In this document: positions 1-11,300 of the stretch, in pieces
Layout: every line of letters starts with the position of its first letter
Numbering within the stretch: the first letter of the stretch is position 1
DNA from: Arcuatula senhousia
Taxonomy: Eukaryota; Mollusca; Bivalvia; Mytilida; Mytilidae
Length of the DNA stretch: 64,000 nt
Direction of reading: 5' to 3'
Assembly: GCA_963971305.1 (NCBI GenBank)
Contig: OZ020306.1
Coordinates: 58,068,686-58,132,685, forward strand
Notes under the pieces: model-generated
Database searches by the model: none
The model's input: only the letters and a program-made list of their open reading frames with translations
What the model was told of the DNA's origin: nothing
Translations under genes and position numbers: made by a program

Positions 1-47
1 CAGGATCTAGAGTGCACTATTGCTAATATTCAAAAACTTGAAGCCAG
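1..47 (+). CDS. exon (partial, 5' end cut by window) of the hAT-like gene
   Basis: Open in frame 1 from the first base, reading QDLECTIANIQKLEA and ending in AG before GT at 48-49 (CAG|GTACAT). The two left-over bases combine with the first base of the exon at 531 to give Arg. The stretch is helical and polar; by itself it has no recognisable motif. It is supported mainly by the donor and the phase match. Confidence 0.6.
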
Positions 48-1922
48 GTACATTTTTAATTATTTAATTTTAACTTCAAACCAAAATGTATGCTTGCACA
101 ATATAACCACCTCTGAAGCTTTCCTTTGTTTGTCTTTTTCAAGAAAACTTTTCGAAAATACTGTAGTACAAGTATTCGGTAAGCACAAAGTTTTTCAATT
201 AAAATATTGATCATGTTTTACTTCAAAAATTGATAAAAATCCCTAAATTCTAATGGACCAAAACTAAATCATTTACTCTTTAAAGAAAAATTATTTGCAG
301 CTTAAATGAAAAGGACAAACAAAATATTAACCAACTGGCCTGCACTGTTGCATGCTTTTAATTCACTTTTTAACATACTGTCAGACATCACATGTACATG
401 TAGCTATATGTATTATGTAATTGTTTTAATTTCATTCTAAATGTAACATGTTTGCTTTGTCTAGATTATAGATACATGTATGTATTTGATAATTTGTTTT
501 TGTTGTTGTTCATGTACTCGTGTTTTATAGGCCAGGTCCAGAATTAAGGAAAGTTAGAGAAGTAATTAGTAAGGACGGTAAATTTGAAGGTGAAGTCCTT
601 ATAGGAAATGATGATTGTGATGGCCAAATAGCAAAAGTCTTGAAATCTTTGGTTGATAGTCTTCAAAACAGGTTTAAAGATGTAACAGAGGGTGTTAAAC
701 AAGCCACTAAGATTGCTGATTTAGCCTCATGGCCTGCAACTATCGATAATGACCCTGGTATATTTGAACAAATCAGAGAAAAAAATACATGTTTATTTTC
801 TTATGAATTTATTTACAGTTACATACAAATTTGATCTTTATTTTTTTTCAACTAAATTTTAATGTTTCTCATTTGCAATTGCAGATAGATTTCTGAATTT
901 CTTAATATTTTAGAATAAATTAATTTTATGTCAACATGAAATTAAACTGCTAAACAAATTAACTTCATCCTACTGCTGCTGTCTCAAAGTAATATGTGGT
1001 TACAACATTTTCCAATTCCAAATAGTTTTACAAATCAATGGCATGATGATGCAAGGTTTTCTTTTTCATTTGTTTCTAAATTGAAGTTTATATTAATTGC
1101 AGAGTTTGGTGATGAAATGGTTAGTGTTCTGGTTGACCACTATAGACAGTTGTTGGATCAGACTGATGGTGTAGATGTAGGCAACATAGAACCAGAGTGG
1201 ACAATATTGAAGAACCTATTATACAAGAAGTATGTAAAACTGCATTTAATCTTAAAAAGATATGTTATGATATGACAAATAAAAAGGTTCTTTAAAGTTA
1301 AACCAGTTTTTAAAATTTAATAAAACTAAAAACGTGTGTTGTTGTATGACAATCACGCTGTTTTACAAATGTATACTACATATGGTATATGTTCTTACTT
1401 CTATCTATTTTCAGTCATAAAGTCCATGAAATGAAGTGGAATACTATAAATGAATTGTATCAGGACAAGTGTGCCAACATACTCATTGTAATTGATATGG
1501 TGTTAAGTCTACCTGCAGGGACATCGGAGTGTGAGAGGGGATTTTCCCAAATGAAAATAATCAAAAACCAGTGGCGCAATAAACTTAAGGCCACATCAAT
1601 GACTTTACTTATGACAATTCAGTTACATTCAGATTCAATTACACAATTCAATCCTGAACAGGCAATCCATCAGTGGAATAAGGGGGCAAGAAGGAGGCCA
1701 AACTTTATGCAAAAGAAGGCAAAAAAAACGGTTATTCAACAGTTGGAGGACATAGTAAATGAAACACAAGACTTACAAGAGGAACTTAATACTAATGTTA
1801 TAGATCATGTGGAAACTGCTGCTTGTGCAAACTGTGACTCAGACAATGACTCCTGTTTTTCTGATATGGAGGAGGAGGGCTTTTACTCAGGGGCTGATGA
1901 AAATGACAGTGACAGTGACTGA
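1..1922 (+). CDS. hAT transposase-like protein, C-terminal part (ZNF862/KIAA1586-like), spliced, 5' end outside window
   Basis: Four exons are visible: 1-47 (partial), 531-757 (or to 790), 1103-1229 and 1415-1922. Seen directly: each junction has GT/AG and the phases agree (2 bases carried over at 47/531, 1 base at 757/1103, 2 bases at 1229/1415), giving 909 nt or 302 residues plus a stop. The last exon carries SECERGFS (1524-1547) followed by an RNKL and LLMTIQL segment, the hallmark of the hAT C-terminal dimerisation domain; exon 3 carries the FGDEM..LVDHY block that precedes it in ZNF862-like proteins. A lysine-rich patch (QKKAKK, ~1710) and an acidic serine/aspartate tail (from ~1840) follow. 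The family derives from hAT DNA transposases, many copies being domesticated or decayed. The catalytic part would lie upstream, outside the window, so activity cannot be judged. No flanking TIRs were recognised. The splicing favours a host-type gene over a simple transposon ORF, but this is inference. Confidence 0.8.
531..757 (+). CDS. internal exon of the hAT-like gene (3' end ambiguous: 757 or 790)
   Basis: Begins after a TTTTATAG acceptor (AG at 529-530) and reads PGPELRKVREVI... to ...ASWPATIDNDP. Two donors are in the right phase to join exon 1103: GTATAT at 758 and GTTTAT at 791. The 758 donor puts the WP pair about eleven residues before the FG of the next exon, close to the spacing in ZNF862-like proteins, so it is preferred. 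The longer option adds eleven residues. The continuing open frame to 834 is most likely intron read-through. Confidence 0.65.
1103..1229 (+). CDS. internal exon of the hAT-like gene
   Basis: Acceptor TTGCAG at 1097-1102 and a strong donor GTATGT at 1230. Encodes EFGDEMVSVLVDHY...EWTILKNLLYKK. The FG.E....L..HY pattern and the later W are typical of the segment before the dimerisation block in ZNF862/KIAA1586-like hAT proteins. Both ends are in phase with the neighbouring exons. Confidence 0.75.
1415..1922 (+). CDS. terminal exon of the hAT-like gene: dimerisation domain and acidic tail
   Basis: Acceptor TTTTCAG at 1408-1414; stop TGA at 1920-1922. The exon encodes the block with SECERGFS, then K..K.QWRNKL and LLMTIQL, then FNPEQAIHQW, in the order usual for hAT C-termini. 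This block mediates dimer formation in hAT transposases. After it come a basic patch (possible nuclear localisation), a short glutamine/glutamate/leucine-rich segment that could be a coiled coil, and about 25 residues rich in D, E and S. Confidence 0.85.
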
Positions 1923-1960
1923 GATTTCTTCTTATTAAATGTCATAAAATCTTTAAAAAT

Positions 1961-1966
1961 AATAAA
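1961..1966 (+). terminator. AATAAA polyadenylation signal of the hAT-like gene
   Basis: Canonical AATAAA 39 bases after the stop codon, in AT-rich sequence. It is the first such hexamer after the stop and implies a short 3' UTR. The cleavage site itself cannot be read from the sequence. Confidence 0.6.
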
Positions 1967-2107
1967 TGAAACAATATTATTTATTTATTTAAACATGTTA
2001 AAGTAAAGACAACAGAGGTACAAAAAAAAACATAAAAATAACACTTCTATAGAAGCACCTAATTAAAATTAGAGTTTTGCAAAAAAAATAATGGTCATTG
2101 GTTGCAC

Positions 2108-2559
2108 TGTATTATAGCTGCTCAATAATTCAAAGTCTGACATCCTTCGACTCTAAATTATCATTAAAATGTTCTGCATTCAACATTTCAATTTAGTCAT
2201 AAAAACATATATAGAAACTTAAAAAAAAAATACAATAATTTTCAGGGCTGGCCAATTTTGGTAAGGACAGGTAACTTTTTGATGCAGCCAGCCCTGTGGT
2301 CAGGTAGACATTTTCAACGAGTTTCCTACCCTGTGTATTATAGCTGCTCAATAATTCAAAGTCTGACATCCTTCGACTCTAAATTATCATTAAAATGTTC
2401 TGCATTCAACATTTCAATTTAGTCATAAAAACATATATAGAAACTTAAAAAAAAAATACAATAATTTTCAGGGCTGGCCAATTTTGGTAAGGACAGGTAA
2501 CTTTTTGATGCAGCCAGCCCTGTGGTCAGGTAGACATTTTCAACGAGTTTCCTACCCTG
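2108..2559. repeat. 226 bp direct tandem duplication, two copies (2108-2333, 2334-2559)
   Basis: The two copies read essentially identically, including the same A-run, so the duplication is recent. Each copy has an internal inverted repeat, CAGGGCTGGC (2243-2252; 2469-2478) against GCCAGCCCTG (2287-2296; 2513-2522), with a loop of about 34 bases. No open frame spans the unit. It may be a piece of a dispersed repeat that doubled; the family is not recognised. Confidence 0.85.
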
Positions 2560-3040
2560 GCTTATGCTTGTTGTTATAGACCCGACTTTAAATAAAATTT
2601 ATCTTATCTTAACTTACACGAGTCCCCATCTTTTCGATGAATAGATTTCATTATTTACCTAATCAAAGGGCCCATAAAGATCATAACACAAATACATAAG
2701 TAAATGAATAAATGCAATAATATTATATTATTAATCATTGAAATATGAATAGTATTTTCAAATTATAAATCCTATTCCATAACAAGAGCTTTCGTAAACA
2801 TGTTTGTACCCGCCTCTCTAAAAAAACAAAATTTTCAATTTGTTGGCCCCCACTTTTGCCAGGATCAATCTGAGATGGGTTTTCTTTTAAGTTCAATTTC
2901 GTATTTTCGGCAAAAATTGGCTGATATTGATAAATCATATACAATAATATGTTCAACATTAATGAAATCAATATATATTTCAACCAAGCAAGAGACAACC
3001 TAAACCAACAAGTAAATCTGTGAGCTAATTCTCACTAGTG
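2560..3040. other. AT-rich intergenic stretch, no feature recognised
   Basis: Two short open frames overlap on opposite strands (2735-2998 minus, 2800-3003 plus). Neither shows a motif, splice support or composition different from the surroundings. Nothing else is seen. Confidence 0.5.
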
Positions 3041-3643
3041 ATACCCCCGCTCCTCAAACTATGCCATGCATACAAGTTTTAATACTCGGTTAACAGGAAA
3101 TAGTTGACCTAGGAACATAAAATCGGTATACACCATATGAGACTATAGGATAAAGCTATATGCAAAATATCAGACCTTTATCTCTTGTAGTTGCTGAGAA
3201 AACTTTGACGAAAATTTTGCATTCATGTTCACTATGTGCAAAAATCAAAGTATTCGGTAAACAGGAAGTAGTTGACCTAGGAACATAAAATCGGTATACA
3301 CCATATGGTACTATAGTAGAAAGCTTTATGCAAAATATCAGACCTTTACGTGATGTAGTTGCTAAGAAAACTGTGACGGAAATTTTGAATGTAAGTACAC
3401 TATGTGTAAAAACCTAAGTATTCGGTAAACAGGAAGTTGTTGACCTAGGAGCATGAAATCGGTATACACCATATGGTAATATAGGAGAAAGCTATACATA
3501 AAATATCAGACCTCTGCGTCATGTAGTTGCCGAGAAAACTGTGAAGGAAATTATGTTACGGACGGACGAACGGATGGACAGACGGACGAACGGACGGACA
3601 AGGGTAAAACAGTATACCCCCATCTTCTTTGAAGCGGGGGTAT
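3041..3643. mobile_element. non-autonomous TIR element with three 168 bp internal units and GACG-type microsatellite tail (family A)
   Basis: The left end reads ATACCCCCGCTCCTCAAA and the right end TTTGAAGCGGGGGTAT, an imperfect terminal inverted repeat. Inside are three direct units starting near 3083, 3251 and 3419 (exact spacing 168), each with a TTCGGTAAACAGGAAGTAG-type core, the last cut short by a GGACGAACGGAC-type tetranucleotide run (~3558-3600). The right end can also fold on itself: TATACCCCC at 3613 pairs with GGGGGTATA at 3635-3643. There is no coding capacity, so it would depend on enzymes supplied elsewhere. The plan (tandem core, microsatellite, hairpin end) resembles bivalve pearl/CvE-type repeats and Helitron-derived elements as I recall them; the class assignment is inference. 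Confidence 0.65.
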
Positions 3644-4150
3644 AAAAATAACTTAACCAAAAAACAGCAGATCAAGAGGAACGCCCACTGCTGTCATTTT
3701 TATGTCGACAGTGCAAAAATAAAAGTCACAAAACATAGACCATATATTCTCCGACAACATTGCAAAACTATCAATGACGCTACATGCCACAATAATACAA
3801 GATACCAGTATATAACTTGGTGGTTTTTAGACTTTGTTGCAAATCTAGTTACACTGTTTAAAAGAGCCAAGATGGTGATTTCAGTGGTTTATAATAATTA
3901 CTATCCAGCTGTCCTTTGTGTAAGGCACTGTGCCTTGTCCCCCTTTACAGTCTGACCCTCTGCCTTCTATGGGCACCACTGTGTCCCTTTTTCTTCATTT
4001 TGAATGTCTCTATATCTCAGGATTATATCTGTCTGACTCAAGCCAATTAGTTTTAAAAGTGTGACTGTATATATGGCTTCATTTATGGCCCCAGGTGAGA
4101 ACTACATGTAGTTAACTGTGATAAGTACCAAGCCATAACTGTCGATCAGT
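3644..4150. other. intergenic stretch, no feature recognised
   Basis: Contains one open frame to 3955, which begins inside the right terminal repeat of the upstream element and has no motif or splice support. No repeat or RNA signature was seen. Confidence 0.5.
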
Positions 4151-5016
4151 ATAAGGGGTCACCTGACAACTTTGACCCACTGAAGACTTTTGTAGAGCTA
4201 AATGAGTTGAACATTTATGCAAGCAACAGCTTTTCTCTGTCTGCAATAGTATTTCATTCTACAGACCAAAATCATTAAATTTCACCTTTAAGGGGCTGTA
4301 ACCCCTATAAGGGGTCATCTGATAACTTAGACACTAAGGACACTTTTGTAGAGCCAATTGAGTTGAACATTTAACCAAGCAACAGCTTTTCTCTATCTTC
4401 TATAGTTTTCATTCTATAGGCCAAAAACACTATTTTTTGCATTTAAGGGGCTGTAACCCCTATAAGGGGTCATATTACAACTTCGACTCTATGGACACAT
4501 TTGTAGAGCTAAATGAGTTGAACATTTAAGCAAGCAACAGCTTCTCTCTATCTGCAATAGTTTTCATTCTACAGGCCAAAAACACTATTTTTCGCCTTTT
4601 GCTTGCTTAAATGTTCAGCTCAATTAGCTCTACAAAAGTCTCCATAAGGTCGAAGTTGTCCGATGACCCCTTATAGGGGTTACAGCCCCTGAAAGGCGAA
4701 AAATAGTGTTTTTGACCTGTAGAATGAAAATTATTGCAGATAGAGAAAAGCTTTTGCTTGCTTAAATGTTCAGCTCAATTAGCTCTACATAAGTCTCCAT
4801 AAGGTCGAAGTTGTCAGATGACCCCTTATAGGGTTACAGCCCCTTAAAGGCAAAAAAGAGTGTTTTTGGCCTGTAGAATGAAAACTATTGCAGATAGAGA
4901 AAAGCTTTTGCTTGCTTAAATGTTCAGCTTAATTAGCTCTACAAAAGTCTCTAATGGGTCGAAGTTGTCGGATGACCTTTTATAGGGGTTACAGCCCCTT
5001 AAAGACGAAAAATAGC
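4151..5016. repeat. large inverted repeat of 155 bp units: three forward then three reverse
   Basis: Forward units contain AGGGGCTGTAACCCCTATAA (4291 and 4446, spacing 155; a first partial unit starts near 4151). Past a centre near 4600 the same unit appears reversed, with CCCCTTATAGGGGTTACAG-type sequence near 4667, 4822 and 4976 (spacing 155). Copies differ by scattered substitutions. A fold-back is possible: the forward TTGAACATTTAAGCAAGC near 4518 pairs with its reverse near 4602, leaving a loop of about 66 bases. Each unit also holds its own small palindrome (GGGGCTGTAACCCC). The arrangement looks like a head-to-head joined tandem repeat; no coding potential is seen. Confidence 0.8.
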
Positions 5017-5387
5017 GAAAGCAAAGCAAAGTAAATTTGTTATTCAAAATTCAATTTGGACTTCCAACTCTTTAGATCCTAGCTTCACTGAAGATGAGAT
5101 AAATTCTCGAAAAGGCCATATGGAGCATCTGAATTGCCGTAGCTCCTCACTTTTACTTTGCTTTCGACTTCTATATTGACTTTGACTTTTGACTTCTATA
5201 TTGACTTTGATGTATTTTTTTAACATCATTTCATGTTCATTTTATCAGGCCCGTCGTGTTCATCGGCCTTGTTTAACTTTATATATTTCAATGATGTACA
5301 CCCTCCTAAAGTGCTTGAAAATTCCTTTGTGGAAAGATTCTCCCAGTATTAACACCTTATCGCCCGACTGTTTTGTTATTCTCCGAT
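5017..5387. other. short transition region between the inverted repeat and the telomere-like array
   Basis: The only structure seen is a direct repeat of 25 bp, GACTTCTATATTGACTTTGA at 5166 and again at 5191. Short open frames here (5044-5229 minus, 5189-5410 plus) have no support. The end at 5387 marks the join to array sequence. Confidence 0.55.
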
Positions 5388-8300
5388 CTTATTACAAAAA
5401 GATACATTGATTGTAAAATTTGTACAGAGACATACAATTAGGGTTAGGGTTAGTGTAAAACATATACTAAGGGTAGGGTTAGAGTTAAACATATAATTAG
5501 GGTTAAAGTTAGTATAAAACACACAATCAGGGTTAGCGGTTAGCATATAAAGATACAATTAGAGTTAGGATTAGTACAAAATCATACAATTAGGGTTAGG
5601 GTAAGTGTAAAACAAATAATAAGGGTAAAGAATAGTATAAGACACACAATTAGGGTAAGGGGTTAGCATATTAAAATACAATAAGATTACGGTTAGGTAA
5701 AGTACAAAATCATTAGGTTAGGGTCTGTGAAGACATTAAGCGGTATCGGTTCGACTAAACTGATATATTTATGGTAAGGATGAGTACAAAAACATACCCT
5801 TAGGGTTAGGGTAAGTGTCAAACATATTATTAGGGTTAGGGTAAGTATAAAACACATAATTAGGGTAAGCGGTTAGCATATAAAGATACAATCAAGGTTA
5901 GGGTCAGTACAAGTCATTAGGGTTAGGGTCGATGAAAGCACTAAATTAGGGGTAGGGGTTAGTACAAAAAGATACATATATGGTAAGTGTTAGTACAAAA
6001 ACATACAGTTAGGGTTAGGGTTAGTGTAAAACAAATAACAAGGGCAAGGGTTAGTATAAGACATACAATGAGGGTTACGGGTTAGCATATAAAGATACAA
6101 TTATGGTTAGATCTAGTACAAAATCATACAATTAGGGTTAGGGTTAGTGTAAAACAAATAACAAGGGTATGGGTTAGTATAAGACACACAATTAGGGTTA
6201 GGAATTAGCATATTAAGAGATATAATTAGGGTTAGGATTAGCACACAATCATACGGTTAGGGCTAGGTTTAGTAGAAAATCATACAATTAGGGTTAGGGT
6301 TAGTATAAAACATATGATTAGGGTTAGGTCTAGTATTAAACACACAACTAGGGTTAGGGGTAAGCATATTAAGACGCAGTTAGGGTTAGTGTAAAACATA
6401 TATTTATGGTTAGGGTCAGTATAAAACACACAATCAGGGTTAACCGTTAGCATATAAAGAAACAATCAGGGTTAGCGGTTAGCATTTAAAGATACAATTA
6501 GAGTTAGGGTTAGTACAAAATCATACAATTAGGGTTAGGGTCGATGAAAACACAAAGTAAGGGGAAGGGAATGGAACAAAAAGATACATTTATGGTAAGG
6601 GTAAGTACAAAAAGGTACAATTACGGTTACGGTAAGTGTATAACATAATTAGGGTAACGGTTAGTGTATAACATATAATTAGGGTTAAGGTCAGTATAAA
6701 ACACACAATTAGGGTAAGGGGTTAGCATAAACAGATACAATTAGGGTTAGGGTTAGAACAAAATCATACAATTAGAATTAGGTATAGTGTTAAACAAATA
6801 ATAAGGGTAAGGGTTAGTATAAGACACACAATTAGGGTTAGTATAAAACACGCAATCAGGGTTAGCGGTTAGCATATAAAGATACAAATAGAGTTAGGGT
6901 TAGTACAAAATCATACAATTAGGGTTAGGGTGAATGGAAACACAAAATAGGAGTAGGGCTTATTACAAAAAGATACATTGATTGTAAGATTTGTACAAAG
7001 ACATACAATTAGGGTTAGGGTTAGTGTAAAACAAATGATAAGGTTAAGGGTTAGTTTAAGACACACAATTAGGGTTAGGGGTTAGCATATTAAGATATAA
7101 TTAGGGTTAGGGGTTAGCATATTAATATACAATTAGGGTTAGGGTTAATGTAAAACATATAATTAGGGTTAGGGTTAGTATAAAACACGCAATCAGGGTT
7201 AGCGGTTAGCATATAAAGATACAATTAGAGTTAGGGTTAGTACAAAATCATACAATTAGGGTTAGGGTGGATGAAAACACAAAATTAGGGGTAGGGCTTA
7301 TTACAAAAAGATACATTGATTGTAAGATTTGTACAAAGACATACAATTAGGGTTAGGGTTAGTGTAAAACAAATGATGAGGGTAAGGGTTAGTTTAAGAC
7401 AGACAATAAGGGTTAGGGGTTAGCATTTTAAGATACAATTAGGGTTAGAGTAAAACATTTAATTAGGGTTAAAGTTAGTATAAAACACACAATCAGGGTT
7501 AGTGGTTAGCATATAAAGATACAATTAGAGTTAGGATTAGTACAAAATCATACAATTAGGGTTAGGGTAAGTGTATAACAAATAATAAGGGTAAAGAATA
7601 GTATAAGACACACAATTAGGGTAAGGGGTTAGCAAATTAAAATACAATAAGATTACGGTTAGGTATAGTACAAAATCATACGGTTAGGGTCTGTGAAGAC
7701 ATTAAGCGGTAGGGGTTAGACTAAAATGATATATTTATGGTAAGGGTGAGTACATAAACATACCCTTAGGGTTAGGGTTAGTATAAAACATATTATTAGG
7801 GTAAGGGTTAGTATAAACACAAAATTAGGGTAAGCGGCTAGCATTTATAGATACAATTAGGGTTAGGGTTAGTACAAAATCATACAATTAGGGTTAGGGT
7901 AGATGAAACCACTAAATTAGGGGGAGGGGTTAGTACAAAAAGATACATTTCTGGTAATTGTTAGTACAAAAACATACAGTTAGGGTAAGACTTGGTGTAA
8001 AACATATAATAAGGGTTAGGGGTTAGTATATTAAGATTAAATTAGGGTTAGGGTTAGTATAAAACATATGATTAGGGTAAGGGTTAGTATTAAACACACA
8101 ATTAGGGTTATGGGTTATCGTATACAGATACTATTAGGGTTAGGGGTTAGCGTATAAAGATACAATTAGGGTTTGGGTTCATAAAAAATCATACAATTAG
8201 GGTTAGGGTTAATACAAAATCATACAATTAAGGTTAGGGTTAGTGTAAAACAAATAACAAGGGTAGGGGTAAGTATAAGACACACAATTAGGGTTAGGGG

Positions 8301-11300
8301 TTATCATACTAAGATATAATTATGGTAAGGATTAGTGCAAAATCATACGGTTAAGGTTAGGTTAAGTAAAAAAATCATACAATTAGGGTTAGGGTTAATA
8401 TATAAAATATGATTAGGGTTAGGGTTAGTATTAAACACGAAATTAGGGTTGGGGGTTAGCGTATTAAGATACAATTAGGGTTAGGGTTAGTGTAAAACAT
8501 ATAATTAGGGATATGGTTAGTATAAAACACACAATCAGGGTTAGCGGTTAGCATATAAAAAACAATCAGGGTTAGTGGTTAGCAAATAAAGATACAATTA
8601 GAGTTAGGGTTAGTACAAAATCATACAATTACGGTTAGGGTTAGTATAAAACATATCATTAGGGTTATGGTTAGTATTAAACACACAATTAGGGTTAGGG
8701 GTTAGCATATTAAGATACAATTAGGGTTTGGGTTAGTGTAAAACATATAATTAGAATTAGGGTTAGTGTCAAACAAATAATAAGGGTAAGGGTTAGTATA
8801 AGACACACAATAAGGGTTAGGGGTTAGCATATTAAGATTATAGTTATGGTTAGAGTTAGTACAAAATATACGGTTAGGGTTAGGTTTAGTACAAAATCAT
8901 ACAATTAGGGTTAGGGTTAGTATAAAACATATCATTAGGGTTATGGTTAGTATTAAACACACAATTAGGATTAGGGGTTAGCATATTAAGATACAATTAG
9001 GGTTAGGGTAAGTGTTAAACATATAATTAGGGTTAGGGTTAGTATAAAACACGCAATCAGGGTTAGCAGTTAGCATATAAAGAAACAAATAGAGTTAGGG
9101 TTAGTACAAAATCATACAATTAGGGTTAAGGTTAGTACAAAATCATACAATAAGGGTTAGGGTGGATGAAAACACAAAATAGGGGTAGGGCTTATTACAA
9201 AAAGATACATTGATTGTAAGATTTGTACAAAGACATACAATTAGGGTTAGGTTAAGTGTAAAACAAATGATAAGGGTAAGGGTTAGTTTAAGACACACAA
9301 TTAGGGTTAGGGGTTAGCATTATAAGATATAATTAGGGTTAGGGTAGTACAAAATCATACAGTTAGGGCTAGGCTAGTACAAAATATGACAATTAGGGTT
9401 AGGGTTAGTATAAAACATATGATTAGGGTAAGGGTTCGTATAAAACACACAATTAGGGCTATGGGTTATCGTATACAGATACTATTAGGGTTAGGGGTTA
9501 GCGTATAAAGATACAATTAGGGTTAGGGTTCATTAAAAATCATACAATTAGGGTTAGGGTTAATACAAAATCATACAATTAAGGTTAGGGTTAGTGTAAA
9601 ACAAATAACAAGGGTAGGGGTAAGTATAAGACACACAATTAGGGTTAGGGGTTATCATACTAAGATATAATTATGGTAAGGATTAGCGCAAAATCAGGTT
9701 AGGGTTAATATATAAAATATGATGAGGGTTAAGGTTAGTATCAAACACACAATTAGGGTTAGGGCTTAGCATGTTAAGATTATAATTATGGTTAGGGTTA
9801 GTACAAAATATACAGTTAGGGTTAGGTTTAATACAAAATCATACAATTAGGGTTAGTGTTAGTGTAAAACAAATAATGAGGGTAAGGGTTAGTATAAGAC
9901 ACACAATTAGGGTTAGGGGTTAGCATGTTAAGATTATAATTATGGTTAGGGTTAGTACAAAATATACAGTTAGGGTTAGGTTTAGTACAAAATCATACAA
10001 TTAGGGTTAGGGTTAGTATAAAACATATCATTAGGGTTATGGTTATTATTAAACACACAATTAGGATTAGGGGTTAGCATATTAAGATACAATTAGGGTT
10101 AGGGTTAGTGTTAAACATATAATTAGGGTTAGGGTTAGTATAAAACACTCAATCAGGGTTAGCGGTTAGCATATAAAGAAACAAATAGAGTTAGGGTTAG
10201 TATAAAATCATGCAATTAGGAGTGGGGTGAATGGAAACACAAAATAGGGGTAGGGCTTATTACAAAAAGATACATTGATTGTAAGATTTGTACAAAGACA
10301 TACAATTAGGGTAAGTGTAAAACAAATGATAAGGGTAAGGGTTAGTTTAAGACACACAATTAGGGTTAGGGGTTAGCATATTAAGATATAATTAGGGTTA
10401 GGGTTAGTACAAAATCATACAATAAGGGTTAGGGTGGATGAAAACACAAAATTAGGGGTAGGGCTTATTACAAAAAGATACATTGATTGTAAGATTTGTA
10501 CAAAATCATACAATTAGGGTTAGGGTCGATGTAAACACAAAGTAAGGGGAAGGGAATGGAACAAAAAGATACATTTATGGTAAGGGTAAGTACAAAATCG
10601 TACAATTCCGGTTACGGTAAGTGTATAACATAATTAGGGTAACGGTTAGTGTATAACATATAATTAGGGTTAAGGTTAGTATAAAACACACAATTAGGGT
10701 AAGGGGTTAGCATAAACAGATACAATTAGGGTTAGGGTTAGAACAAAATCATACAATTAGAATTAGGTATAGTGTAAAACAAATAATAAGGGTAAGGGTT
10801 AGTATAAGATACACAATGAGGGTTAGGGGTTAGCATGTTAAGATTATAATTATGGTTAGGGTTAGTACAAAATATACTGTTAGGGTTAGGTTTAGTACAA
10901 AATCATACAATTAGGGTTAAGGTTAGTATAAAACATATCATTAGGGTTATGGTTAGTATTAAACACACAATTAGGATTAGGGGTTAGCATATTAAGATAC
11001 AATTAGGGTTAGGGTAAGTGTTAAACATATAATTAGGGTTAGGGTTAGTATAAAACACGAAGTCAAGGTTGGCGGTTAGCATATAAAGATACAAATAGAG
11101 TAAGGGTTAGTACAAAATCATACAATTAGGGTTAGGGTGAATGGAAACACAAAATATGGGTAGGGCTTATTACAAAAAGACACATTGATTGTAAGATTTG
11201 TACAAAGACATACAATTAGGGTTAGGGTTAGTGTAAAACAAATGATAAGGGTAAGGGTTAGTTTAAGACACAATTAGGGTTAGGGGTTAGCATATTAAGA

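Noticed and set aside
994..1102. N-terminal extension of the 1103-1229 exon from a Met at 994
   Set aside because: The family motif begins at the acceptor at 1103, the upstream frame resembles intron sequence, and the splice phase matches without it.
2735..3003. Overlapping opposite-strand frames at 2735-2998 (minus) and 2800-3003 (plus)
   Set aside because: Mutually exclusive, short, without motifs or splice signals; the composition matches the surrounding AT-rich DNA.
3629..3955. 108-codon frame on the plus strand
   Set aside because: Starts inside the terminal repeat of the family A element, has no recognisable domain and no upstream promoter or splice support.
5044..5410. Frames at 5044-5229 (minus) and 5189-5410 (plus)
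   Set aside because: They cover a short direct repeat and run into the first array monomer; no motif is present.
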